Shown piece by piece: positions 16,372 to 25,242 of a DNA stretch of 64,000 bases. This DNA is from Candidatus Zhuqueibacterota bacterium (GTDB taxonomy: Bacteria > Zhuqueibacterota > Zhuqueibacteria > Residuimicrobiales > Krinioviventaceae), in assembly GCA_016928775.1 (NCBI GenBank), contig JAFGKD010000041.1, positions 1 to 64,000 on the forward strand, written 5' to 3'. Every line of letters begins with the position of its first letter. Position 1 is the stretch's first letter. A model generated the notes under the pieces. That model saw nothing but the letters and a program-made list of their open reading frames with translations, was not told the DNA's origin and ran no database searches. Both the position numbers and the translations under genes were made by a program.

Positions 16372-17283
16372 ATGAAAAGTGTAATAAACTGGATTAAAGA
16401 TAGTATCATTTTGGATAGCGGACTGGATGCCAAGTTTATCAGCTCTGTGATCACTGTGCTCATTCTGGTTTTTATCAGTCGCATCCTGATGTTTATCCTG
16501 ACGCGCGGCAAAGACGTGCGAATCCAGTATAATATTCGCAAAACAGTGGCATATACTGCATTTGTTTTTGGCTTTTTTATCATCGGACGCATCTGGTTTC
16601 AAGGATTACAATCGCTATCCACTTACCTTGGCCTCCTCTCCGCCGGCCTGGCCATTGCACTTCAGGTGCCAATTGTTAATTTGGCAGGATGGGCGTTTAT
16701 TCTTTGGCGTAAACCCTTTTCCGTCGGTGACCGCGTACAAATTGGCGAACATCGTGGCGATGTGATCGATCAGCGCATCTTTATGTTTACACTCATGGAG
16801 ATCGGCAACTGGGTGGATGCCGATCAAAGTACAGGACGCGTTGTGCACATCCCCAATGGCAAGGTGTTTACAGAAATGTTGGCCAATTATAGCCGCGGAT
16901 TTCAATATCTCTGGCATGAAATCCCGGTGCTGATAACATTTGAAAGCAACTGGCACAAGGCTAAAGAGATCTTGCTCTCCATTGCCCAGCAACACGCGGA
17001 AGCGCTCAGTGGCGCTGCTGAGCGCCGGGTACGACAAGCAGCGAAAAAGTTTATGATATTTTATTCCAAACTCACACCAACGGTTTATACAACAGTCAGG
17101 GATTGTGGTGTTTTACTCACCATTCGTCTGCTTTGTGAACCGCGCGCACGGCGCGGCACCGAACAAGCCATTTGGGAGCATATTTTGGAAGAATTCGCCA
17201 AACATGATGATATTGATTTCGCCTATCCGACGCAGCGCTTTTTCAATAACGTTGTTGAAGGCAAGCCGGCCGCGCGAGCTTGA
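16372..17283 (+). CDS. mechanosensitive channel, MscS family
   Basis: About 303 residues. Two or three membrane helices are followed by the pore helix region (YLGLLSAGLAIALQVPIVN) and the beta domain with FSVGDRVQIGEHRGDV and the VHIPNGKVF strand. The remaining C-terminal part forms the cytosolic vestibule. Opens on membrane tension to release solutes. Sits 23 bases after the cotransporter-like permease. Confidence 0.9.
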   Translation: MKSVINWIKDSIILDSGLDAKFISSVITVLILVFISRILMFILTRGKDVRIQYNIRKTVAYTAFVFGFFIIGRIWFQGLQSLSTYLGLLSAGLAIALQVPIVNLAGWAFILWRKPFSVGDRVQIGEHRGDVIDQRIFMFTLMEIGNWVDADQSTGRVVHIPNGKVFTEMLANYSRGFQYLWHEIPVLITFESNWHKAKEILLSIAQQHAEALSGAAERRVRQAAKKFMIFYSKLTPTVYTTVRDCGVLLTIRLLCEPRARRGTEQAIWEHILEEFAKHDDIDFAYPTQRFFNNVVEGKPAARA

Positions 17284-17580
17284 TATTTTTCGGCACATGT
17301 CGCGTCAAACGCGCTGAAAACATTAAACGATTCGTTGAACGCTCACAAAAACCTGTCGGCTTTGCTTGCCACCCTGGTCGAAAAAGATAAAATAAATTAG
17401 CCCTTTCCCTCATCCCCTTCGTCAGATGTACGAAAAAGAGTTGTTTACCCATCTTAATTATATTGTCAGACAATTTTTTTTAATTGATCTTGCCGGTAAA
17501 ATGACTAAATTATGCTGATGATGCACACGACTTAAAACGGATATTTTGTTGATATTTAGCGTGCAACGAGGAAAAAATCA
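17284..17580. other. intergenic gap without a recognisable gene
   Basis: Nearly 300 bases between mscS and the acetyltransferase remnant. I see no conserved frame, no tRNA-like fold and no convincing terminator. The right part is AT-rich and could hold promoter elements for the region that has since decayed. Confidence 0.4.
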
Positions 17581-17846
17581 TGCATGTCAAAACAATGATT
17601 GTTAAAGTGACAGCTGAAAGAGCAGTTACAGTATGGACTGGTGATCAAATTGCTCTACCTTGAGGGCGAAAAAGCGCCAGTCGGATTTATCGAATATGTG
17701 CCGGGCGAGTTTTGCTCAACGAGGTCGAAAAGGAAGCCAAAGAAAAGCTGGGGATCGATGTGGTGACCAGCGACGGCTCTTTTATGGCCGATCGCTACAT
17801 ATCAACAACCCGGTTCAGCAACATTCTAAAAAAGGAATTAATATAA
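17581..17846 (+). pseudogene. decayed GNAT-family N-acetyltransferase (YoaP-like)
   Basis: Pieces of one acetyltransferase appear in different frames. From 17581 a start MHVKTMIVKVTAE runs into a stop; from about 17641 another frame reads IKLLYLEGEKAPVGFIEYV and PGEF; then a third frame from about 17715 reads LNEVEKEAKEKLGIDVV and TSDGSFMAD to a stop at 17844. In intact homologues the GFIEYVPGEYAWR block and the VTSDGSFMA block are separated by roughly 50 residues that include the CoA-binding loop, which is missing here. At least two frame changes and internal deletions are therefore implied. It sits directly upstream of a ferritin-like gene. Confidence 0.65.
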
Positions 17847-17915
17847 TCGTGATACAATAACATTATTAAAAGATGATAAAGAGCAGTTTAAAAGCCCAAC
17901 GAAAGGAGTAAAACG

Positions 17916-18428
17916 ATGGGTAAAAAAGGTGTTGAAATTTTAAATGTTGATGTTGAAAAGCTCATTCAAATGCTGAATGAAGCATTATGCGAAGAATGGC
18001 TCGCCTACTATCAATATTGGATTGGCGCCCGCATGATGGAAGGTCCGATGCGAAGCGAGATTGAACCGGAACTGCTCGTGCATGCCGATCAGGAGCTCAA
18101 TCATGCGGTGATGGTGGTGGACAGGATCATCCAGCTTGGCGGCACACCGGTTCTGACGCCTGCCGACTGGATGGGTTTGAGCAAGTGTGAATACGAGGTG
18201 CCGTCGGATCCTTATGTAGAAGCTATTTTGAATCAAAACCTGAACGGGGAGCGCTGCGCGATTCAGCGATACAGCGGCATAGCAGATTACACCGCCGGCA
18301 AGGATCACACAACACATCAAATCGCCACCACCATTCTGAATGAGGAGCTGGAGCACGAGCAGGACATCGAGGACTGGATTGCCGATATTCAGCGGTTAAA
18401 AGATGATATCAAAAAAATTCGGCTGTAA
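17916..18428 (+). CDS. ferritin-like/Dps-like (bacterioferritin-type) protein
   Basis: About 170 residues, all helical. The di-iron ligand pattern is visible: an early Glu in NEALCEEWLAYYQYW, then ExxH in ADQELNHA, and later Glu residues with ExxH in NEELEHEQDIEDW. Cys residues in GLSKCEYEV and NGERCAIQRY are a feature of Dps-like (DPSL) proteins. Probably oxidises or stores iron, or detoxifies peroxide, in the cytosol. A strong AAAGGAG site precedes the ATG. Confidence 0.88.
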   Translation: MGKKGVEILNVDVEKLIQMLNEALCEEWLAYYQYWIGARMMEGPMRSEIEPELLVHADQELNHAVMVVDRIIQLGGTPVLTPADWMGLSKCEYEVPSDPYVEAILNQNLNGERCAIQRYSGIADYTAGKDHTTHQIATTILNEELEHEQDIEDWIADIQRLKDDIKKIRL

Positions 18429-18574
18429 AAATATGATATATTCGTGAATCGAGACACTGTTACTCAAGAATAAAAGTCCACTGTTGCTGGTTTGTAATAC
18501 AGGATATGCATACTCGGCAATGGATCAGCGATTCACTCACCGACGACTTTTATGCAGTTCACGTGACGATGTGC

Positions 18575-20365
18575 TTAATCGGCGGCCAGTGTAGCCTGCA
18601 GGCTCTGGATAAATTTATCCGGCGGAACAAAACCGATCTCCCGGAGGTCTGAGAGCACCTGACCGGATTTGGACATAAATACCAGTGTCGGCATTCCGGT
18701 GACGTCGAATTGATCCATAAAAGCCTGCGTTGCAGCGTCCGGTTGTGTGCAGTCCACTTTGAGCATGGTGAAGGAGCGAGCCAATTCAGTGACCTCTTTA
18801 TCCGTAAAGGTGACTCGATCTAGCTGTTTGCAGGGAGCACACCAATCCGCGTAAAAATCGATAAAAATCGGTTTTTCTTCTGCCACTAATGTTTCTTTTG
18901 TCTGATTGCTAAACTGCACCCAGTTGATCTCTGATTTTTTTGCATGAATACCGCTATTCACCCAATAGAATCCGAGTACGATGAGAATGAAACCGATTAT
19001 TTTGCGAATTCGGTTAAAGGAGGTGCTATACATGCCATGTTCCAAAAAGCCGAGGAGGAAGCCGGATGTGATGCCGATTATGCCAATGAGAAAGCTGAAT
19101 TTTCCGACGATACGCTCCATCTGTGGCAGGATAAAATAGAGCGCCACAGCGATCAATATAAAACCAAACACTTTTTTAATCCACAGCATCCAACCCCCGG
19201 ATTGGGGTAGTTTGCCCAATAGACCGGAGAACGTCGCCAATATGAGATAAGGCAGACCCAGACCGAGTCCCATAACAAAAAAGAGTAGAGTGCCTTTGAA
19301 AACCAGGCCCAGCTTGGCAATGAGTCCGACCAGGCCAATGATGATGCCAGCGGCGCAGGGTGCGATGACGATTCCGGCGGTCAACCCCATGACGAATGCG
19401 CCAATAACGCCCTCTTTATTTTTACTCACTTTGGTGAGCAGCCACGATGGAACAGTGATCTCAAAGGCACCAAACAAGCTGGCGGCTATCAACAAAATAA
19501 TTGTACCGATGACGACAACAAACCATGGACTCTGGAAAAGAAATCCCCATTGCTTGCCCGCAAGTCCGGAGATAAGACCAAGCGCCGCAAAAGCCAGGGC
19601 AATGCCGAGTTGATAAAAAAGTGCATTAACAAAAGCGAATGCTTTTGATGTATTGCTTCTTCCACCAAAATAGCTCACTGTGATGGGAATGATGGGATAC
19701 ACGCAAGGCGTCAGATTTAAAGCCAAACCAATGACAAAAAACGCCAAAATTGCCGCGATTAATCCTTTTTGTACATACTGCAAGGCGGCACGCTCATCCT
19801 GGGTCAATTCTAATTGTTCAGAGACCATTGTTTCCGCCTCACGCTGAGCAAAATAATCAGCGTGTTGTTGTTGAACCTGGGTGCCCGGGGTAACCACTTC
19901 CAATGCGAGCTCAAAAGCTTGTTCATCCGGCGGAAAACAAACAGTATCATTACATCCCTGGTAAGAGACGAGACCACTGATCGATTGAGCGGTCAATTCC
20001 AAAGCTGGAGATGTGGAGACCGAGACGAGCAAAACAACCTTTCCCTCATAGATGGAGACTTTGCCATCCGAAAAGGCAAAAGACTTGAGTTCCGGCTGAG
20101 GGAATTGTACCGGCCCAAAGCTAAGGTTCCGGACCGGATTAAAGGTTACTGTCGTTGGTATGAAAAATTCATTCAACGGCTTGTTGGAATTGATGTGCAA
20201 AGTGGGCTTTATGTCTAAAATAATGGCTAATTTGAATTCTTCCCCCTGCACAATTTTATCCTGTGATGCGACGACTTGAACGTCCAATATTTTTTCCGTA
20301 CCAAACTGCGCAAAAGTTGAAGCGGTCGCCAAAAGCAATATGGATAAGAAAAAGGTAATCTTCAT
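18575..20365 (-). CDS. dsbD: thiol:disulfide interchange protein DsbD
   Basis: Carries electrons from cytosolic thioredoxin across the inner membrane to periplasmic thiol proteins. About 597 residues: signal peptide MKITFFLSILLLATA; periplasmic DsbD-alpha domain with Cys pair in YQGCNDTVCFPP; a CcdA-like eight-helix core with Cys in LNLTPCVYP near residue 217 and APCAAG later; and a C-terminal thioredoxin domain with FYADWCAPCK near 508. All three Cys pairs are present. The start at 20365 has an AGGAAAGG site; the frame extends upstream without one. Follows the lipoprotein-like gene by 63 bases. Confidence 0.93.
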   Translation of the reverse strand: MKITFFLSILLLATASTFAQFGTEKILDVQVVASQDKIVQGEEFKLAIILDIKPTLHINSNKPLNEFFIPTTVTFNPVRNLSFGPVQFPQPELKSFAFSDGKVSIYEGKVVLLVSVSTSPALELTAQSISGLVSYQGCNDTVCFPPDEQAFELALEVVTPGTQVQQQHADYFAQREAETMVSEQLELTQDERAALQYVQKGLIAAILAFFVIGLALNLTPCVYPIIPITVSYFGGRSNTSKAFAFVNALFYQLGIALAFAALGLISGLAGKQWGFLFQSPWFVVVIGTIILLIAASLFGAFEITVPSWLLTKVSKNKEGVIGAFVMGLTAGIVIAPCAAGIIIGLVGLIAKLGLVFKGTLLFFVMGLGLGLPYLILATFSGLLGKLPQSGGWMLWIKKVFGFILIAVALYFILPQMERIVGKFSFLIGIIGITSGFLLGFLEHGMYSTSFNRIRKIIGFILIVLGFYWVNSGIHAKKSEINWVQFSNQTKETLVAEEKPIFIDFYADWCAPCKQLDRVTFTDKEVTELARSFTMLKVDCTQPDAATQAFMDQFDVTGMPTLVFMSKSGQVLSDLREIGFVPPDKFIQSLQATLAAD

Positions 20366-20428
20366 GAAATGCCTTTCCTGTGGAAACTTTGCAATTTTGA
20401 TGTAAAAGATGCGTAAAAGATTCATCAT

Positions 20429-20971
20429 TTACATGGTTGACTCATCTTTCCATCGGGTAATGCGCCATTTTTTGTCTTCGCAGGACCTGAAATCAAAAAT
20501 GGCGCTGCCGGAGAGGGTATACTCTTCATTTTTGCCAAAAAGGTTGAGTTGAAGGGTTTTGGATAATTGAATAGAAGCGATCGTTGTATCGACAAAAGTG
20601 GTATCCTGATAAATTGTCGAATTCCAGGTCAGCGTGATGGTTTCAAAGGTTTTGAACAGACGTCCGGTTGTTTTGAGATCAACATCTCGGCCCCAGGAGA
20701 CAAAGCGTCCTGAGCTGCCGATGTTGGGATCAAAATAGACAAAAACAAAAGAGCTGTCCAACAGATCCGCATAAACAAGTGAATCTTTGAAGGTATACGC
20801 GTAGACAAAATTCTGCAAAACCTCTTCTGGTGATCGCTGGGGTGTGATAACCAGCGGTGGGCCATGGGAACTATCCAGTTTCGGTGCAAATGGATTAAAA
20901 CATTTCGCCAGCACAAACAGCAGCGTAACAAGGGAGAGCGGGGCCATTTTTTTCGACAGAGATGTTTTCAT
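20429..20971 (-). CDS. hypothetical lipoprotein-like exported protein
   Basis: About 180 residues. The start MKTSLSKKMAPLSLVTLLFVLAK leads to a Cys followed by FNPFAPKLD, a phrase typical of FCB-group lipoproteins, but the residue before the Cys is Lys, which is unusual for a lipobox. The rest alternates short strands (FVFVYFDPN, ITLTWNSTIY, KKWRITRWKDE) and could be an NTF2-like fold. Start chosen at 20971 because an in-frame GTG at 21004 lies inside the terminator of the upstream gene. No function can be assigned; it lies between tonB and dsbD on the same strand. Confidence 0.7.
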   Translation of the reverse strand: MKTSLSKKMAPLSLVTLLFVLAKCFNPFAPKLDSSHGPPLVITPQRSPEEVLQNFVYAYTFKDSLVYADLLDSSFVFVYFDPNIGSSGRFVSWGRDVDLKTTGRLFKTFETITLTWNSTIYQDTTFVDTTIASIQLSKTLQLNLFGKNEEYTLSGSAIFDFRSCEDKKWRITRWKDESTM

Positions 20972-20980
20972 TGTTGTATG

Positions 20981-21010
20981 AAAAAAAAAGCGGTGTTTGG
21001 ACACCGCTTT
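20981..21010 (-). terminator. Rho-independent terminator after the TonB gene
   Basis: Perfect 10-bp inverted repeat (AAAGCGGTGT at 20987-20996 and ACACCGCTTT at 21001-21010) with a four-base loop. On the minus strand it is followed by an uninterrupted run of U residues. It lies 19 bases after the TonB stop and ends the ExbB-ExbD-ExbD-TonB transcript. Confidence 0.9.
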
Positions 21011-21028
21011 ATGATCTGAAAAATTTGA

Positions 21029-21679
21029 TTACTTTAGCTTGAAATGCACCGGGATACCCACCCACACTTTTACAGGTTTGTCGCGCTGTTTCGCTGGTTT
21101 CCATTTTACTTTGCGAATTGCCGCAACGGCAGCCTCATCACAACCATTGTTACCCAGTGATTTCAGAATTTTGGTGTCGATAACATTGCCACGTTCGTCA
21201 ATGAGCACATTGACATAGACACGGCCTTCAACACCGGCTTTTCGTGCAATTTCCGGGTAGACCAGGTTGTTCTGAATAGCCTGAAATCCTCCGATCGGTT
21301 CGGGTGCCTCATCATACGCCACAAAGATTGGCGTTTCTTCTGCATCTTCTTCTGGCGGTGGTGGTGGAGGTGGCAATTCATCCAGATTAATCTCCGTCAT
21401 TTCGATGGTCGCGTCTTCCGGAATGTCCTCATCTTCGCTCTCAATCGGGATGGACGGGCGTTGTGGTGCAGGTGGACGTTTTGCCTGTTCCGTTTGCGGG
21501 ATTTCTTCAACTTCGAATTTGAGATCGATCTTGTCCTGCACTTGCACTTTTCTGTCCGCGCGTTTGAACGCCTGGAACATCCCAACAAGAACCGCGAGGC
21601 AGATGACGAGACCCAGCTCGATATTTCTCCGGTATTTCAGTTTCAAGCTGACTTCGGGTTTTTTCCTAAAATCCATCAT
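21029..21679 (-). CDS. TonB-family energy-transducing protein
   Basis: About 216 residues: short cytosolic start, one membrane helix (LGLVICLAVLVGMFQAF, residues about 22-38), an acidic and proline-rich linker with a run of Pro (ELPPPPPPPEEDAEE), and a C-terminal TonB domain (GGFQAIQNNLVYPEIARKAG, then VYVNVLIDERGNV and ending VHFKLK). Couples the proton-motive force from ExbB/ExbD to outer-membrane receptors. Last gene before a strong terminator; 9 bases after the second exbD. Confidence 0.92.
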   Translation of the reverse strand: MMDFRKKPEVSLKLKYRRNIELGLVICLAVLVGMFQAFKRADRKVQVQDKIDLKFEVEEIPQTEQAKRPPAPQRPSIPIESEDEDIPEDATIEMTEINLDELPPPPPPPEEDAEETPIFVAYDEAPEPIGGFQAIQNNLVYPEIARKAGVEGRVYVNVLIDERGNVIDTKILKSLGNNGCDEAAVAAIRKVKWKPAKQRDKPVKVWVGIPVHFKLK

Positions 21680-21688
21680 AATAACACC

Positions 21689-22111
21689 TCAATCGGCTGC
21701 TGTTCTTGTTGAATAGTTAACATTGAGTGCTGTTCCGCCTGCTGCGCGCAGCTCCTCGTGAATATCGGTGACCAATCCCATGTCGACATCTTTATCAACG
21801 CGCAAAGAGACCAGCTTCATGGGATGCAGCGGATCAGCGACTTTTGTGTAAATAAGATGACGTATTTGGCTTATTTCGACAATTTTGTCATCCAGTGATA
21901 CTCTGTTTTGCTTGTCAGCCCATATGGTTGCCACGTCCCGTTTTCCCTGCAGCTTTTCGATTTTTTGGGCATCGGGCAGGATAACGGCGAGTCCCGAAGA
22001 CTCTTTGAACACAGTGGATACCATAAAAAAGATAATAAGCATAAAGACAATATCCGGCAGCGAAGCCTGCGGAATTTCAGTGCCCACTTTGGACTTCATT
22101 TTAAATTTCAA
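21689..22111 (-). CDS. ExbD/TolR-family protein, copy 2
   Basis: About 140 residues. One N-terminal membrane helix contains PQASLPDIVFMLIIFFMVST with the Asp that carries protons in the ExbB/ExbD motor, followed by a periplasmic domain (VSLRVDKDVDMGLVTDIHEEL). Differs markedly from copy 1 and is the nearer of the two to tonB. Two different ExbD subunits beside one ExbB is a common FCB-group arrangement. Confidence 0.9.
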   Translation of the reverse strand: MKFKMKSKVGTEIPQASLPDIVFMLIIFFMVSTVFKESSGLAVILPDAQKIEKLQGKRDVATIWADKQNRVSLDDKIVEISQIRHLIYTKVADPLHPMKLVSLRVDKDVDMGLVTDIHEELRAAGGTALNVNYSTRTAAD

Positions 22112-22157
22112 AGCTCAAACTCCTTACATATCTGAGTATAGCTTAAACGAACGTGAA

Positions 22158-22559
22158 TTATGCTTCCGGCTCGGCGATCGATATTCGTTTCGCATTCGCT
22201 TGTTTGAGTTGATCAAGCACATCCACATACACCTCGTACTTTGTGCCGCGCATCGTCTTGACCGAAAAAATGATGTTGTCATTTTCCCTGATCATTTGGC
22301 GCGCTTTTTCCGCAATCAGGCGAAGCTCAATAGCCTCTTCATCCATCATGACGAGGCCGCTCTCATTAACCAGAATATTCGCAATATTCTGGCTGCGAAC
22401 TTTTTGTTCTTGTCCTTTTTCCGGCAGAACAAGCTGGAGTCCTTTATCCGTATCGATTGTTGTTGTGACCAGGAAAAAAATCAGGAGCAAAAATGCTATA
22501 TCAGCCAGCGAGGATGTCGGAATTTCGGCCTTGTTTTTTTTCTTTTTATCTAAAAGCAT
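22158..22559 (-). CDS. ExbD/TolR-family protein, copy 1
   Basis: About 133 residues. The membrane segment AEIPTSSLADIAFLLLIFFLV carries the conserved Asp near residue 20, then a periplasmic domain ending KRISIAEPEA. It lies 18 bases after exbB and 46 bases before the second exbD. The start is preceded by GGAG. Confidence 0.9.
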   Translation of the reverse strand: MLLDKKKKNKAEIPTSSLADIAFLLLIFFLVTTTIDTDKGLQLVLPEKGQEQKVRSQNIANILVNESGLVMMDEEAIELRLIAEKARQMIRENDNIIFSVKTMRGTKYEVYVDVLDQLKQANAKRISIAEPEA

Positions 22560-22577
22560 TTAAAAACTCCTCGATAA

Positions 22578-23189
22578 TTACTTTTTCTCCAGCTCAACCA
22601 ATGCATCGACCAATTCTGTTGAACTCTCTTCCATATCAATAATGAGACGGTCGATTTGTGCAACAAAAAAGTTGTGGAAGAATTGAATGATCATAGCAAC
22701 GATAAGACCAAAAGCCGTTGTCAACAGAGCAACCGAGATACCACCGGCGACGATAGATGGGGATATATCGTTCGCGGCTTTAATGGCTTCAAAGGCCTGG
22801 ATCATACCAACAACCGTACCGGTAAATCCAAGCATCGGCGCTAACGAAATGACCGTTGCCAGCCAAATGAGTCCTCTTTCCAGAAATGCCATTTCAATTG
22901 AACCTGCATTGGTGATCGCTTTTTCCACATGCTCCACGCCGCGTTCGGCTCTCATCAGGCCAGCATGAAAAATTGACGCCACCGGCCCTCGCGTGCTGGA
23001 ACACACTTCAAGAGCCTCCTGAATTCCACCACTCGACAACGCATCCTTCACCTTGGCCAAAAACTTGCGCGTGTTTACTGATGCTCTTGTGAGTGATATC
23101 AAACGTTCGATGCTGATCATCACGCCAATAATAAGCAGAGCGAGAATAGGCCACATGAAGGCGCCGCCTTGATTAAAGTAAGAAACCAT
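22578..23189 (-). CDS. exbB: MotA/TolQ/ExbB proton-channel family protein
   Basis: About 203 residues with three membrane helices. The family core GFTGTVVGMIQAF lies in the middle and TTAFGLIVAMIIQFFHN in the last helix. Forms the pentameric stator that powers TonB. The ATG at 23189 has a GGAGG site ten bases upstream; the upstream TTG at 23198 sits too close to that site. First gene of a four-gene unit. Confidence 0.92.
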   Translation of the reverse strand: MVSYFNQGGAFMWPILALLIIGVMISIERLISLTRASVNTRKFLAKVKDALSSGGIQEALEVCSSTRGPVASIFHAGLMRAERGVEHVEKAITNAGSIEMAFLERGLIWLATVISLAPMLGFTGTVVGMIQAFEAIKAANDISPSIVAGGISVALLTTAFGLIVAMIIQFFHNFFVAQIDRLIIDMEESSTELVDALVELEKK

Positions 23190-23325
23190 GATATCCAATC
23201 CTCCAATAAATGAAATAACTTGTGTTTTTTATTCTCACTGCAAAAAACTTAGCACATTTTGTTTTAAAAGTCAATATCTTTTTGTTGTCGGCTAAATCAC
23301 TATTGCACGTTAACTTGTTAGAATA

Positions 23326-23850
23326 TCAAATATTTATTCTTAGCACAGCTCGGAACTCTCCACGTATGGCAAATGTTTTACTCGCTTTTGGATTAAAAAG
23401 TTCACCACTAAATGTGCCTTCAATATTCCGATTTGTGACTTTGGTTATCTTTATCGTCCCATTGCTGGATTTCAGCGCCGGTGTGTTCGGTGCTGCCGTA
23501 AAAGCCAATATTTCTATCGGCAGAGACTGGTTCACCCACCTGGAAACATCGCTTTCCTTATGGTTCACATTGATGAGCACCTGCGGATATTTGTCGGAAT
23601 CCAGGTTATAATTGTATAATTGCAGATTATCAAGTTCAAAAACTTCGCCGCGGGGGGTAAACTGTGCTTCAAAAAAAGAATCGTGTAACGGTTTGTCGCC
23701 AAGAGTGAAACGAAGCAAACCGCCGTTGGGCTTGCGGTCCGATTGCCGGGGACGGGTGACATCATGCGGCTGCTTTGACAGGTTTTCATCCTTTTCGCAC
23801 GCCGCTGTCAGTAAAAACAGGGAGCACAGAAAAAAAATCTTTATTCTCAT
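23326..23850 (-). CDS. hypothetical lipoprotein
   Basis: About 174 residues. Signal peptide MRIKIFFLCSLFLLTAAC with a clear lipobox (LTAAC). The mature part is beta-rich; short phrases such as ITKVTNRNIEGTFSG and SKTFAIRGEFRAVL recall small lipoproteins of FCB genomes that measure cell-surface loads, but I cannot assign a family. It is transcribed divergently from pepT. Confidence 0.75.
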   Translation of the reverse strand: MRIKIFFLCSLFLLTAACEKDENLSKQPHDVTRPRQSDRKPNGGLLRFTLGDKPLHDSFFEAQFTPRGEVFELDNLQLYNYNLDSDKYPQVLINVNHKESDVSRWVNQSLPIEILAFTAAPNTPALKSSNGTIKITKVTNRNIEGTFSGELFNPKASKTFAIRGEFRAVLRINI

Positions 23851-23980
23851 GGATGAATCCTTATATTAGCTATTGCAAAACGATAAAATATACGATATTG
23901 TACAGCACGATACAAGAAATTCAATGCGCAATGACAAAAAATTACAAAAAACGTTGACATAAAAAATGTGGGAGGACCCC

Positions 23981-25225
23981 ATGGACGATTATCAATATAG
24001 TTGCGTTGATCGATTTCTGAGGTACGTCACATATGACACACAATCTGATCCGGATTCCGAGACGTTCCCGAGCACCGATAAACAAAAAAAATTGGCGGCC
24101 GTGCTGGTGGACGAACTCAAAAACCTTGGCCTGGTGGATACTCATATGGATGATAATGGCTATGTATTCGCGACCCTGCCCGGCAACACCGGCACCAAAA
24201 CACCGACCATTGGTTTGATCGCCCATATGGACACTTCGCCGGATGTGTCCGGCAAGGATGTCAAACCGATCATACACCGTAACTACCGGGGTGGCGATAT
24301 AAAACTCGGGGAATCGGGAGTGATCATCAAGATGGAGGACACCCCTGATCTACACAACCAGATCGGCCATGATATTATCACCGCCGACGGAACGACGCTC
24401 CTGGGTGCTGACAACAAAGCTGGAATCGCTGAAATATTTGATGCAATAAAATATTTCGTGGAAAATCCAAATGTGAAGCATGGAACCATTAAAATCGGCA
24501 TTACTCCGGATGAGGAAGTGGGCAAAGGCGCGGATTTTTTTGATGTGCAAAAGTTTGCCGCGGATTATGCTTATACAATTGATGGAGAATCGGTCGGCGA
24601 GGTTGAAGATGAAACCTTTTGCGCCGATACTGTTGTGCTCGCGATCAATGGCATCAACGTGCATCCGGGTTATGCCAAAGATAAAATGATCAATTCGATC
24701 AAAATTGCATCACACATCGTCGAACAATTGCCCAAACACACCTTGTCACCCGAAACGACTAAAGGTCGCGAAGGCTACGTCCATCCACATTCAATCGTCG
24801 GCAATGAAGAAAAAACTGTTGTGAAATTTCTCATACGCGATTTTACTGTGGACGGCCTGAAAGAAAAAGAGAATTTTTTGCGAGAAATTTGCCATGATGT
24901 TTTGACACATTATCCGAGAGCAAGCTTTGATTTTGAGGTCATCGAATATTATCGCAATATGAAGTACAAGCTGGATGAAGATAATCGCGTTGTCAACTCT
25001 GCACTGCAAGCTGTCGAACGCGCTGGCTTGACGCCGAAAAAGCATGCCATTCGGGGTGGCACCGACGGCGCCCGGCTTTCTTATATGGGATTGCTGACGC
25101 CAAATATTTTTGCCGGCGGCCACAATTTTCATTCGCGACAGGAATACATCTCGATTCAGGATATGCAAAAAGCAGTCGATGTTATTATCCATCTCATTCA
25201 AATCTGGGAAGAACAGAGCAGATAA
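23981..25225 (+). CDS. pepT: tripeptide aminopeptidase (peptidase T)
   Basis: M20-family zinc peptidase of about 414 residues that removes the N-terminal residue of tripeptides in the cytosol. Metal ligands are visible in IAHMDTSPD near residue 80, LGADNKAG, TPDEEVGKG and GGTDGARLS, with the last ligand in GGHNFHSRQEY. The lid domain lies in the middle. The ATG at 23981 directly follows a GGGAGGACCCC site; an upstream ATG at 23966 is less likely. Confidence 0.94.
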   Translation: MDDYQYSCVDRFLRYVTYDTQSDPDSETFPSTDKQKKLAAVLVDELKNLGLVDTHMDDNGYVFATLPGNTGTKTPTIGLIAHMDTSPDVSGKDVKPIIHRNYRGGDIKLGESGVIIKMEDTPDLHNQIGHDIITADGTTLLGADNKAGIAEIFDAIKYFVENPNVKHGTIKIGITPDEEVGKGADFFDVQKFAADYAYTIDGESVGEVEDETFCADTVVLAINGINVHPGYAKDKMINSIKIASHIVEQLPKHTLSPETTKGREGYVHPHSIVGNEEKTVVKFLIRDFTVDGLKEKENFLREICHDVLTHYPRASFDFEVIEYYRNMKYKLDEDNRVVNSALQAVERAGLTPKKHAIRGGTDGARLSYMGLLTPNIFAGGHNFHSRQEYISIQDMQKAVDVIIHLIQIWEEQSR

Positions 25226-25242
25226 CGTGCTCTTGACATGAC

